DNA of 64,000 nucleotides from Symbiodinium sp. CCMP2592 (lineage: Eukaryota; Sar; Dinophyceae; Suessiales; Symbiodiniaceae): assembly GCA_905221615.1 (NCBI GenBank), contig CAJNDT010005434.1, positions 322,955-386,954 of the forward strand, written 5' to 3'. The notes under the pieces are model-generated. The model was not told the origin of the DNA. It ran no database searches and was given only the letters and a program-made list of their open reading frames with translations. Both the position numbers and the translations under genes were made by a program. Of the stretch, positions 23,390 through 34,267 are shown piece after piece (positions within the stretch are counted from its first letter, which is position 1; every line of letters begins with the position of its first letter).

Positions 23390-24699
23390 AGTTCCCTTTA
23401 AGAGATTCGGCAAGGTACATTATTATGGAAAAGGCCACAAGGTTCTGTCGCCCAAATCGCGGAAACCCTTGTTTTTACGAACTGAACACTCAAAGCCCGA
23501 ACTGCACCCCCCGAAATCTTAAAACCCAATCCCAAACCCAAGGCCTGCGGCCTCACACCCTGCTTCTTCTGCCCGACAGAACACCTTCCCTCCCACCTGT
23601 CTCATTACTTGAGAAGCGGAGCCCCCAAGCCCCCTCCACTTTGAGCTGTAACAAGGGCAGTTAGGGCTTGATAGCAGCTGAGGGGTTTTAGAAACGATTT
23701 GATGGGGACCAGTCAGGGGACTGGGCTTTGGAATCTTAGGGTCCCGGGTTTTTTCCCTCCTACCTAGCAAGGAAAAAGCCCGCATTGCAGGGAGTCTCGG
23801 GTGAAGGGCTCAAGCTTCTGGGTTTGGGCCACGACTCGGCCTCATGTATGCAGCAAAATCTGCTGGAGAAACTTCCTTGCCGATGGCGGCAGCTAACTGC
23901 TTGCGGAGCATGTCCTCCAGTGGGGTTTAGGATTCCGGGGCTCTGGGGATGTGCGGCTTGGGTCTTTGGGGCTGCACACCCTCAAAATGTGGCACTACAG
24001 ACTCTTCTTACAATCCCTTGCTTCAAAACCTTGACAGGATGAATGTAGTGAAAGTAAGCTGGCTGAAGGTGTTGGAAAGGCCGATTCTGCTGATAGATCG
24101 ACACCACGCCACAAACTGAAGTGGAACCCGAACGAGGGGTTCCTCACTCCATGTTACTGTTGGGGACCGCGCAGCTGCGAGCGCAGACGAGACAATGAAC
24201 TTGCAGCAAAGCGCCGCAAAAGTCAAAAGAACAAACAACGGACCTAAACCCCATCCAAAGCAAACAAGACCCCCTGCGACTGCCTGAGCGAAAGCCTGAC
24301 ATCTCTGAAACGTGCTAAGCAAGGTGGGTGCTGTCTTCAGTGGAAGATCCAGAGCCCACGAAAGACCTGCACAGCAGGAGGTTGAATCGAAACTGAGCAG
24401 TGTGAATTCACAAGAAGCTCATCAGCGAATCTTGATATCACTGTTGCTTACACATGTCTCGTTAGTACGCCCTCCTACAGCTGTAACTGTCCTCTACGTA
24501 GCCGACGGCATCGGCCCAGCTGGAACACACCCGGGCGACATGCTGCAAGGCGACGACCGCAAAGGCCTCCATCTTGGGGACATTTCCCGATTAATTATGC
24601 AAACCCTAGGATTGAGTTAGTTGAGAGTTCACGTTTAAGGTTAAGAGACTAAAGACTTTTGGCGGAGGACGGATCGTGAGAGTGCACGATGCCGAAGAC

Positions 24700-25095
24700 T
24701 GACGTGCGTGCATGCATAATGCATGCACTCATCCATTCAAGAAATCATGCATGCAATGCATGGCTGTCTGTCCGTCCGTCTGGCTGTCTGGCTGGCTTTG
24801 GCTGTCTGTCGACGTCTGTACATATGTGTGCATGCATGCATGCATGCATGTATGTAGGAATGTAAGTATGCAGGTATGCATGTGTGTAATTGCATGACAT
24901 TGTTTGCATATGTATGCTTAAGCATTTGCCTTATGTACATGCATATGTGTAAGAGGACGTGTAGGTGTTTGAACATATTGATGTATGTGTGTATATGTGT
25001 GAAAATTGGGAAAGCAAATGTGCATGTTTGTGTATAGACATCTATGCACCTGTCTTTGTACAGTATCTATCTACGTATCTCTCTACCAGTATCTA
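24700..25095. repeat. alternating purine-pyrimidine, GCAT/TGTA-rich DNA
   Basis: Dense GCATGCAT, TGTATG and (CATG)n words, with the cleanest run at 24831-24855, then TATCTATC and ATCCATCC tracts to 25.1 kb. Low-complexity; Cys/Met/His-rich translations are artefacts. Confidence 0.8.
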
Positions 25096-27116
25096 TCCAT
25101 CTATCGATCCATCCATCCACTCTCTGTTAAACTCACATGGTAGTTCAGCCAAGTCAGCATATGCATCCGCATGCATTGAATGCATGCCACAGCATCTAAG
25201 ACATCTAAGACCTTCAGATTTCGTATTTGGGGTCTGGGGCGTAGTGCGATCTATAAGTGCAACTCTCCCGAGATGCCGCAGCAACATCTGGCCATCACAC
25301 GTGTGGCAAGCACCATCAAAAGCTTGGCATACTTGGTGCTGCAGTCCGTTTAAGAACCCATTTCAGAGGTCCCCGTCATAACGCACACCCCAAGGGCCCA
25401 AACCCTAAACACATGGATTCCACCCGAGAGTTGGAATCTCCAATCTCCTAGTAAACTCTGGGCCTCGACTTCCAGGGCTCGAGAGCTGTCAGGCTGTGTG
25501 AAAACTATGTGTTGTTTTTCGGCCTAGAGTCTAGAGCTTAGGAATTTATGAATTCAGGGTTTTAAGGAGGGTTTTAGGCTTAGGCTTCAAGGGCTCCGGA
25601 AATAGCTGCCGCTGGCAAAGGCCTCTGTCCTCGTGGCGAGGCCATCTTCCGGGAAGGCCTCTGCGAGATCGGCCTGCCTCGGCACAAGACGTAAAGTTCC
25701 GAATGTTCAAGGTTTCGGGCTTAGGGTTCAACGTGTCGGATTTAGGGTTGAGGGTTCGAGGTCTGAGTTCAGAAGCAAGACAGTTCAATATAAGCTCCAG
25801 ACCTTATGAGGCAAGGATGCTCAGTCCGAAGACTTTAAAGCCAGGCAGCTTCCCTGTCAGAGTCCGCACTTCTTCCTGAAGCAGCCGATTGGAGTCCTGG
25901 CAACATCTCACAGACGGCGGCCATCACCAGATGAGGTGGGTGGTACACAGCTCAACGTGCATCCAGGTCCGGGTCCCGGGTGGTATGTACGGTAACATTG
26001 GAGGCGAGCCCGACCCCAAACTCCAAAACTTTGAACATGAAACCCAGCTCCTTATGTGATTGGGCTCCATGACCAAGACTTCGTCACGGTGACATGTAGC
26101 AAATCGTTTCTCCAACAACTACGAGTACCTGCTTAAACTTACAAGCCCGAAACCCGAAACGCAAAACCTCCAACCCTCAGCCGCAATCTCTAAACCCACA
26201 AACAAAGGTCCTGAACAGTCATCTGCACGTTGCTTTGGGCCTCCTCATGGACTGACTCCACAAGGACCAGGGCCTGTGTGACGGAATGGGGAGTACACGC
26301 GGGACTCGATAAACTCCAGCCCCTGCACGCCTTGGGGTTCACGCTTGAAAGTCTACGGGCTTCAGGTTTGGTTTTGGATTTCCTGTGTGCGATTCTGGCT
26401 ACGGCAAGAGGCTAGGGGCTTCGGACTACGGTTCGAGCCCTAAATCGCCTACAAACCAGGATCCAGAAGGGACGTGCTTCCTTCTTAACGGTGCTTCAAA
26501 CAGAAGCTAACCAAACCAAAGCACCCTACAAACCCACAGCATGACCTCTCAAGCCCCTGATTGGCCCTAATTGGCCCTGATCTTCCAAAGCGAGATCCGA
26601 GAATTGCCTGACCAGTCCCCAAAAGCCTTCAAACCCTCTCTCTCTGTCTCTCTCTCTCTGGCATTCGAACCCTACACCCCAAAACCCGACCGGAAACACC
26701 AGACAACCGCAAACCAGCTCAAAAACCCCAAAGACCCTCAAAACCCTCAAAACCCCAAAACCCTCAAAAGCCCCAAAGACCCGTCATCCACCCGGGACCT
26801 CACCGCCAGGACCCAGATCTTCGATCGCCGCCTGGGAGCTCCTCGGCCCCGGGAGGCTCGTTTGAAGCTTGGGGACTTCATGTGGGACTTCGTTTAGGGG
26901 TTTAGGGTTTAGGGGTTTAGGCTTTGGGGTGGTTTAGGGGATGTTCGGGCCTTCAAGGAACCCTTCGAGGAACACTCAAGGGTTCCTTTTTTGCTGAAGG
27001 CTTTGGAGAGCTTTGGGGTTCGGGGTGGGGTTAGGACCAGGATGCTTGAGGGGCTTGAAAGCTTTGGGGCCTTGGGATGATTTGAGGTTGAGAGTTTTGG
27101 GTTGCAAGTTAAGGCT

Positions 27117-27150
27117 TTGGCGCTCACACTCGGACAATCCAGGCGAGGCA
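27117..27150 (+). repeat. dispersed CGCTCACACTCG motif, copy 3
   Basis: TTTGGCGCTCACACTCGGAC then AATCCAGGCGAGGC, matching copy 2 at about 90 percent by eye. Again preceded by degenerate TTTAGGG-like DNA. Confidence 0.6.
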
Positions 27151-28129
27151 CTATCAAACAGAGCACTCAAGCTGCTTCCAACAGTATACTCCCCTCCTGA
27201 AGTCCACATGTGCATCAACAACATATCTGGAATACCAGCGGCAGATCGCATGCAAGGGGGTGAAATATGGTGACATTCGATGACGGCCCTAGCGAATGTG
27301 AAGGGGACAGCATCGGAATGGTTGCGATCTGTGTGTGGAATCTTCACGATTGCACCGACAAGAGCCAAGACAACTCTGTTCAGGGATCTGGGGTTTAGGC
27401 CTAAAGTAGAGGTTCGTGAAAGTTCTGGGTGAAAGCGATCAGGTTTCGGCCGGTTTAAGCGTTCTAGGGTTCAGGCTTCGGTTCTCGGTGTGGGGAGGGG
27501 AGGGGTAAGGCTCAGGATGCGTGCTTAATTTGGGAGGTGTGAAGGTGCACGGAGGAAGGTTCAAGGAGCAAGGTAAAAGGTGAAAGGCCAGAGTCCCGAC
27601 AGGGGGATTAAGGCATTTAGATTCAGAAAATCAAGCTTTTGCGTCACCTTTCTCCGATTGGTAGGGCTGACGGACAGCTACCCCTCACTCTCAGAAAAGC
27701 TTTCGCTTTCGAACTCCTTTCAGAAAACGCCGGAGTGCTCAGGAAGAGTGTTTGGGGTTTCTGGGGTTTAGGCTGGGGATCGAGACTTTGGGATGCGGGT
27801 TTCAAGTTTCGCCTCTGAGAGCCTGGACCGGTGACTAAATCGCCGGCCTCGGAGTTTGCGAACCTCCTTCGGCCACGTAATTGCCGGTTGCAAACAGCAA
27901 GAGCACAAACTCGCTTTTCGGGCTGTGAGCATGCATCCCGATTTTAACTGCTGGAACTCCTACACATAGAAACAGGGCTATTAGTCAAAATGTTGCAGCA
28001 TACTGGCTCTTACTAGGTAATGAAGTAACCCATGTCAAGGATCGCTCTTTCCTGACACCCATACACCTAAATCCCTCAAGCAATAAGCCGCGGTCGAGTT
28101 GAGTCGAGTTGCCCTAAGCCCTAAACCTT

Positions 28130-28225
28130 AAACCCCAGACCCTAATGGAACCCTAAACCCTAAGCCCAAAACCTTCAACCCTAAACCCTGATAAAACCCT
28201 AAACCCTAAACCTTAAACCCCAAAC
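28130..28225 (-). repeat. short telomere-like run
   Basis: CCCTAAACC units, several exact (ACCCTAAACCCTAA near 28150-28210), mixed with one-base variants. Much shorter and more diverged than the array at 12785. Confidence 0.8.
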
Positions 28226-28343
28226 CTTCATGATCTAATGAGAGGTTTGGGAGTCCCCAAACCCTGCAACAAGGCTGAAGCGACTCGAGCCCCGAAGCCC
28301 CATAAATTACGGCTAATATGGGGCGCCTTCATCATGAGAGGCG

Positions 28344-28455
28344 GGCCTTGGGGGGTAGTATATAATGTGTATACATATAACTTACCTGCGTATACATATA
28401 TACAATTTATACAACCTACATATATATATATGTATATTTATATAGATAGATAGAT
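28344..28455. repeat. TATA-rich low-complexity tract
   Basis: Runs of ATATAT, GTATACATATA and (GATA)n. It follows telomere-like DNA and precedes a MITE-like element. No gene. Confidence 0.85.
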
Positions 28456-28643
28456 GGAGTATAGTATAGTCTAACAATACTGGGACTCTAACGGGATACT
28501 ATATACTACAATTCAGACTTCCCTATGAAGCCCTCTGTGCCCACCATGCGTCTGGACCATTACAGGAAGGACCGGGCTGAAAACGCTGTCATCTCCTGCC
28601 GAGGCAGGATCAGCTGCAAAGTCTGCAGCAGTTCTCTGGTCTT

Positions 28644-28756
28644 CCTTAGAAGGGGCCCCCACCCTGTAATAGTGGTATAATAGGAATATAGTAGGGCCCT
28701 CATATAATCCTTATAGCCTTATAGTCACTATTGCAGGGTGGGGGCAGCTTCTAAGG
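28644..28756. mobile_element. MITE-like element with about 30-bp terminal inverted repeats
   Basis: The left end begins CCTTAGAAG, then CCCCCACCCTG and AATAGTG; the right end is its inverse (CACTATT, CAGGGTGGGGG, CTTCTAAGG). The two 30-base arms differ at about three positions. The 113-bp element has an AT-rich centre with GGGCCCTCATATAATCC, a block echoed in the elements at 32285 and 48447. Confidence 0.75.
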
Positions 28757-30244
28757 TCTTCGACTCTAAACAATCAAAGCCAAAGCTTCCACCACAAAAC
28801 GCAGGTCAGCAGGCTTTAGGTTTTGAGCCTTGAGTTTCTTTCGCTAACAACCAAAGCAAAACCACTGCACCCAAACGAAGCAGCATCGAAACCTCTCTGC
28901 AAAAGGGCTCCAAACTCCCGGGTGTAGAGTTCGTGTGACTTTGGGACTTTGTGGGTGGGGCGCTAAACAGAAACACCGTCAACGAAACGACCCGCTCCGA
29001 CCTGAACCCCCAAACGGGTGCAGCGCTTGCAGAATTCCAAACTTTAAACTTTAAATACAACCTCAAAGCCGTTGTTTACCTTTTTGAACCCGTACTGAGG
29101 TTCAAAGCCTAAACCCCTAAAGGCGGTCCGGCGACCAGTAGAGACGGTTTGGGGTTTCGAAAGAAGACTTATAGGGTTCCACAAAGCACGGAGGGTATAG
29201 GGCTTTGTCAAGCCATTCACAGGTCGTCATAAAATAATTTATTTTGCCTCCTGCATGGCTGAGTACACGAAGCAGGGAGATAAGTCACATCCTGGTGAAT
29301 TCTGCGTACCTGAAAGTGGTTATCAGGTTCAGTGCTTGCAAGTTTTGCAGCAGAATATGATTTTATGGGGGTTTAGGGGTGCAGAGCTGTAAGATGTAAA
29401 GGCTGAAGGTGAGACAGCAGTGTAGGGATTTAGGGCGCCCTACATGCCACCAATCCCGAACCTCCTTACAAGCCCCTGCCTTCATGGCCTATATGCAATA
29501 GGCCCTACACCCGATCCTCACATCTGTTAGAAACCACGTGTCGCCAGCTAGCTTTCAATGCACGTAAATGCCAGAAAAGAAAGCAAATTGTGAATCCTTG
29601 AGAAAAGCTTTCAGAACTCACCCCGCGCCCCCAAAAAGCCTTAACCCCACGACTGAAACTCCAAAGAACCCCTCAAAGCGATGCATTAGCCCGCCAGAGC
29701 ACCCTAAATATCCTTAAATGCCCTCAAATACATCAAAACTCTAACCCCGAAGAACAACCCCAAAACCTCCTTGAGAACGAGCCTCGGAGTGCTGCGAGGT
29801 CCAAGGACTTCTTGGCGGCGGTTTGTATCTGGAAGAGCCCAGAGAGATAGCCTCCGTAGCAAATGAGTTGGGTTGTTTTTCTCTCTCTCCTTTGTCTGGC
29901 GGTGCGAAAGTCAGTTGGTTGGCTTTTGTGGTGTGTTTTACAAAGCCACTTCGTGTTCACAGTTCACATTTTTGCATGCATGATTCACAACAAAAGGCGG
30001 GTGTCAGGATTTACCAAAGTCTGTCCTGGTAGTTTGCGGGCTTACGGTAATGTGCTGAAGGCTCCGGCTATTTGCCTCTCCCAGGTCATGCTCCGAGCCA
30101 CTAGATACCTGCTTGGCGAAAACGGCCACGCGCTCGCAGTGGTAGTATGCCTCGGTTCAAAATTACAGCTGTCAGGCTGCGGCTGGTATCGACACAGAAG
30201 AATCTAGAAACAGTAAACTTTCGTGTTCAATCTGGCCGTCAGCA

Positions 30245-30425
30245 GCAAAGTCCCCCAAGCCGGTTCTCTTGGGACCCCCAACCCTTGCGATGAACCTTGT
30301 ACCATGAATCTTCGGCCTTGGATGATTCCCAAATGTCGCTGGCCAGCTGGCGTAGCTGTACGATTGGGTTCTCTTTGCTAGTCTGCAGCCTGACCTGAAC
30401 TTCCCAAATACAAAGTTCATAAAGC
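30245..30425 (-). CDS. possible exon, family unknown
   Basis: One minus-strand frame reads as a plausible soluble segment: YELCIWEVQVRLQ, then QLRQLASDIWESSKAED and WYKVHRKGWGS. It has balanced composition and no telomere-like words, unlike its flanks. No second exon was joined and the borders are unknown. Confidence 0.3.
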
Positions 30426-32284
30426 CTCACCGCCAAGAACTTTCAACCCTACATCTGCACAGGTCAACCCTTGAGGCCGACAATTCTTAAACCCCTCAAC
30501 TCTACCCCAAACCCGAAACTGCCCTGCTGCACTGACATAGGCTCAACATCTGTACACTGATCTCTCCATAACGATAACGGAATCCACCCGCTGCAAGGAC
30601 AAGAAGAAGCAGAATAAGAAGAAAAAGCTGGCGGCAAGTAGATCTAAAACAAACCTAGGACACTTTTGCATACGGTCGCCACACATGTCTTGCTGCGGCT
30701 TGGGCGCTATCTGCATGCACACAGCCGGAGAAAAGCTTGACATCAAAACTTAAGCCTCAAATTCCCTTCCTAACCCTTGCCCTAAGCTTGCCCTAACCCA
30801 TGCCCTAAGCTTGCAGGAAAGCCTAGATCCTAGACTTCCGAAACCCATCCTCCAAAGTTTCGAAAGCCATGGTGCCTGCTGGACATCTTCGTTGCGTCTC
30901 GGGGTTTTGCAGTCTTTGGCCAGTCGGTTCACAATGAAACCAGGCACGACCTGCACAGCGCTTGCATGCGCCTCCCGTCATGTTCTGTCCGTTTGCTGTG
31001 GTGCATGTGTACCTATTCTGGTTTGAAGGGCTCTTCTTCTTCAGGAATGTCAGGTGCTGGTTGGGCGGCACGGCGACGAGATGAGTGGCAGCCTTGCGGC
31101 TCCGAACCTGCGACTACCTGTCCTTTTGCAGCTGGGCTTGGGGACTAGCCAGATCCTGGCATCACGGCCTTTCGGGTTCACCCAACTCTGTGCAGGTGCA
31201 TCAGGATTACCTGTCTTGACTGCCCCAAAACCCTACAGCACCCCTCTTCTGAGTGTCGGTCAGCGAACTCTAAGGCGAGCCTCATCTGTCGGCGGGAAAG
31301 CTAGGCGAGGCTCGAGTGCTTAAGGCTTCGGCTTGCTTTTCGAAAGGCTTTACAAAGAGACACCCACACACATACGCACGCACGAGCTGCATGTACCAAA
31401 ACCAAATACCAATAACATAAACTCATAAACACGATTGTCGAATACACAATCGCCGCTGCTGGCCTTGTCGCTCTTCAAATTGCGGAAAAGCCAATTCACA
31501 TTCCTGATTTCAAGAACGTCCAGTGATGGGCGGGGCTGGAGCGTCCCGTGACAAGAAGTGTGCGAGTACATACAAGCGACACAACACAAGTTGAGTGCGC
31601 CACAGTGCACGACTTTTCCAGCTATGCAACCACGACAATCAGCCACGGTTCACCTGCAGTTTGACTGCCGGCTTCTTCACCTCACGAGAAACTTCAGCTG
31701 CACCAACCATTGCGAGAACACGCATGGGCAGTTGCTTTCCTGTTCCCGAAAACCCCGCGAAACCTCTGGTCGCGGTGATTGCTTCGCCGATGTTATCAGT
31801 TCTGCTTGTCCTGGAAATGTTTGACTTTATCAACTCCGACACTCACACATGGCAGAATAACGGCCACTTGGCCACGCATTGCCATACATTCTTACGCAAC
31901 CCACGAACATGGCACGGATACCTCTCTGGTGCAAAACACTCCTGTGCGCGTCATCAAGCACAGCCGGTCATCTGCAGTTTCGCCAACTCCTCTGATTGCC
32001 AGAAGCTCCTTAGCTGTCTTCACAATAACATCTTGTTGATGCTGCTGAACTTTGTTTGCCGTCAATACCCCTGGTCACACCTTAACGAATGCGATCCAGT
32101 CACATACTTTGCTTCGAACTTCCAGAAGTACTCTGTTATCTTCGTAACCACCTGACAAAACGGCTTTGCACCTGCAACTTTTGGTTCAAGGTTCGGCTCA
32201 TCGTGGGGCTTTGGGCCTCACACAGGTAAGTTTGGAAAATCTTGCTGCACCCATCTGTCATGTGCTCAGTCGCACATTTGGTGG

Positions 32285-32375
32285 TTTCCGAAAATAGGGG
32301 ACCCTAATATAGTGCCCTAAATAATAGGATCCTTACTATAAGGACCCCAAATACGGTACCCCTCATTTTCGGAAA
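32285..32375 (-). mobile_element. MITE, TTTCCGAAAATAGGG family, copy 1
   Basis: A 91-bp element with ends TTTCCGAAAATAGGG and CATTTTCGGAAA. Its reverse complement aligns along the whole length with the copy at 48447-48556, including GGGGTCCTTATARTAAGGATCC, TATTTAGGG and ACTATATTAGGGTC. Flanking bases (GCACA...TGTGC) extend the pairing imperfectly to about 32270-32391. No coding capacity. Confidence 0.85.
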
Positions 32376-32501
32376 AACCCTCATTTGTGCTTGACCCCAT
32401 CTCGCCACCTTGCTTGTGAACGCCGCCTGCAAAGCACCGCGGACAGAAACCTCTTCGACATGCCTTAGCTGACTTCGCGGCACACTGGTCAAATATGGTC
32501 A

Positions 32502-32591
32502 AATCATGGTTTGGTCATCGGGTTTGATTACAATCATGGTTTGGTCGTCGGGTTTGATTACAATCATGTTTTGGTCATAGGGTTTGATTAC
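32502..32591 (+). repeat. 30-bp tandem repeat, three copies
   Basis: Units 32502-32531, 32532-32561 and 32562-32591. Each begins AATCATG, contains TTTGGTC and ends GGGTTTGATTAC. Units 1 and 2 differ at one base; unit 3 differs from unit 1 at two. Confidence 0.95.
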
Positions 32592-33847
32592 AACACCGAA
32601 CCTATTCTGTGACCGTCTTCAGTCTCAAGGAAAACTCTGGTCTGTAGCGTCAACGGAACTGACACCGCAATGGTCCATAACACCGGACACCAACATCCTC
32701 AAACCATTCATCTCCACTCTAAACGACGACATTGCGAGTGTCCTATGTGATGATTTTTTTTTTACGAAAGCAATTGCAATCCAAGGTGTCCACAACACAA
32801 TTTGTCGTTCTTACGGTTGCTGTTGTAGTTTTTCCGTAGTGGCATTCAAAACGCACTGCAAGCGGACCTTGTCGGATCCTCTTCTTCGCGCGTTTCCTCC
32901 CGGAGGTAGCTACATGCCTCCTCGGCGATGAATTGGAACGACACCTGTGCGCAGGCGGATCGCCAATCCAAGGGTCCACACCAATAAAATCACATGGACA
33001 CGAAGCCTATTCGTCGTGAAAGCATCACGGGGCCGCAGCAGTTTCTCTAAACCCAAGTCTGTCCGACAGGACGTTGAACGTTTCACAATCCTGCACTGTT
33101 CAAGCCAAGGCACGACTTTTTCTTTGGACCACTCTTGAAGCTTCTGCACGTGCTGCATGGTGAGGCCCAAGGCGCCGAACGAGTTCAGTTGCGATGCAAT
33201 TGCTGCATTGGTCACGCCCTGAAGAACAGCGGCAAACAGAACAGGCACCACAAGGCGTGTGAAGCTGCAAGCCCGCATGGCACCTCGCCTCCACCAGCAG
33301 GTACTTGTCTTCATACCTGATTACACAACTCGGGTGCTCCGCCAAAGTTATGAACATTGCCGAAAAAACGCTGCAACAACATCAAACAAACATAGCCAAA
33401 CATGCGCACATAATCAGAGGTGGCCCAGGATCTGGTTACATGTTGTGTCGATTGCCCACAACCAATGTGTATCTAGACGTATTTCGTGTTACCTCGCCTT
33501 CTCCCATGCCACGGGCAACTGTCGCCGCCAGGTGGCTGATGGTGGACGTCGCCAGCTGCTTGTGGATCTTTAGTTGCATCCAGTATGACTCGAACCCGTT
33601 CCAAAGCTGCTTGGAGCCGCTGCTCCACACGCCCTTCTGCAAACGCTTCCATGTGTAGAATCGGGAACCTGAGCGTCGAATGATCGATTGTCTGCTGCTA
33701 AAAACGACGTTCATTTACATCAATGTAAGGGTGGCACGAGCGGCAACCGGTGACGAGAGCTGTCGTGCACCCGCTTCGCAATCGAGCCAATGCTTGTGGC
33801 AGCACAACACACTCAACTTGTGAAAACGGTGGTTTATCAGCATTCGC

Positions 33848-34267
33848 ATGCAATGTACTCGGCGACACTTCGTGCTACGGAGTCGCTCGCCTCGTATGCT
33901 GAATTGCAGCCGTGGCCGCATCTACACCACACAGTTTACAGCCGGCACCTTTCCCCTGTCTCCTCGCGGAGCTCGATGTGGGCATCATTGCTTCAACGGT
34001 GGTCGTGCGGCACGTCATTCAAACATGGGACCGGCAACATGCCGATTTTGTGCGTGTGGCCCACACACTTTGAGCCATGCATTGCTTGAATGTAGCGCGC
34101 GCGCCGTATTCAGACGTAGATGGCGATCTCAACTTGGCGTGAACCCAACGTTGTGTTTGCGAACCCTTTTCAGCACTCGTGCTGGACTCAACACCGCACG
34201 ACAGATTTTGTACAATGTGCAGTTTGTGGCTACCGTTTGCCAAGCCGCAGAGGCGTGTGAGATGTGA
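33848..34267 (+). pseudogene. C-terminal fragment of a non-LTR retrotransposon
   Basis: A plus-strand frame contains CRFCACG, then HTLSHALLEC: a C-x2-C...H-x4-C zinc motif like that near the C-terminus of many LINE reverse transcriptases (family knowledge). It is followed by an Arg-rich stretch and a stop at 34265-34267. Just upstream, in a different frame, SLASYAELQPW and HHTVYSRHLS resemble the segment that normally precedes this motif, so at least one frameshift is present. No reverse-transcriptase YADD motif was found between 31.3 and 33.8 kb, so it is a truncated, dead copy. Confidence 0.45.

Larger units (their letters stand above)
19780..31330. other. 11.5-kb region, mostly telomere-like non-coding DNA
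   Basis: Degenerate TTTAGGG/CCCTAAA words dominate 21.4-21.7, 23.4-24.0, 25.4-25.8, 26.4-27.1, 27.4-27.8 and 28.1-28.25 kb, often giving repetitive LNPKP-type nonsense translations. Also present: a TC tract (20253), alternating GCAT-rich DNA (24.7-25.1 kb), TATA-rich DNA (28.35-28.45 kb) and two MITE-like elements. Possible minus-strand exons at 20.9-22.4 kb and 30.25-30.43 kb are listed separately. Nothing else could be supported as a gene. Confidence 0.55.

Noticed and set aside
24700-25100. Possible CRISPR-like or regularly spaced repeat
   Set aside because: GCAT/TGTA words have no constant spacer length; simple low-complexity DNA in a eukaryotic genome.
25546-25788. Frame with repeating LNPKP-type peptide
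   Set aside because: Direct translation of degenerate CCCTAAA-like repeat, a known source of false gene models in such genomes.
31595-32155. 186-codon plus-strand frame
   Set aside because: No family motif, and the opposite strand over 31.64-31.84 kb looks equally protein-like; left undecided.
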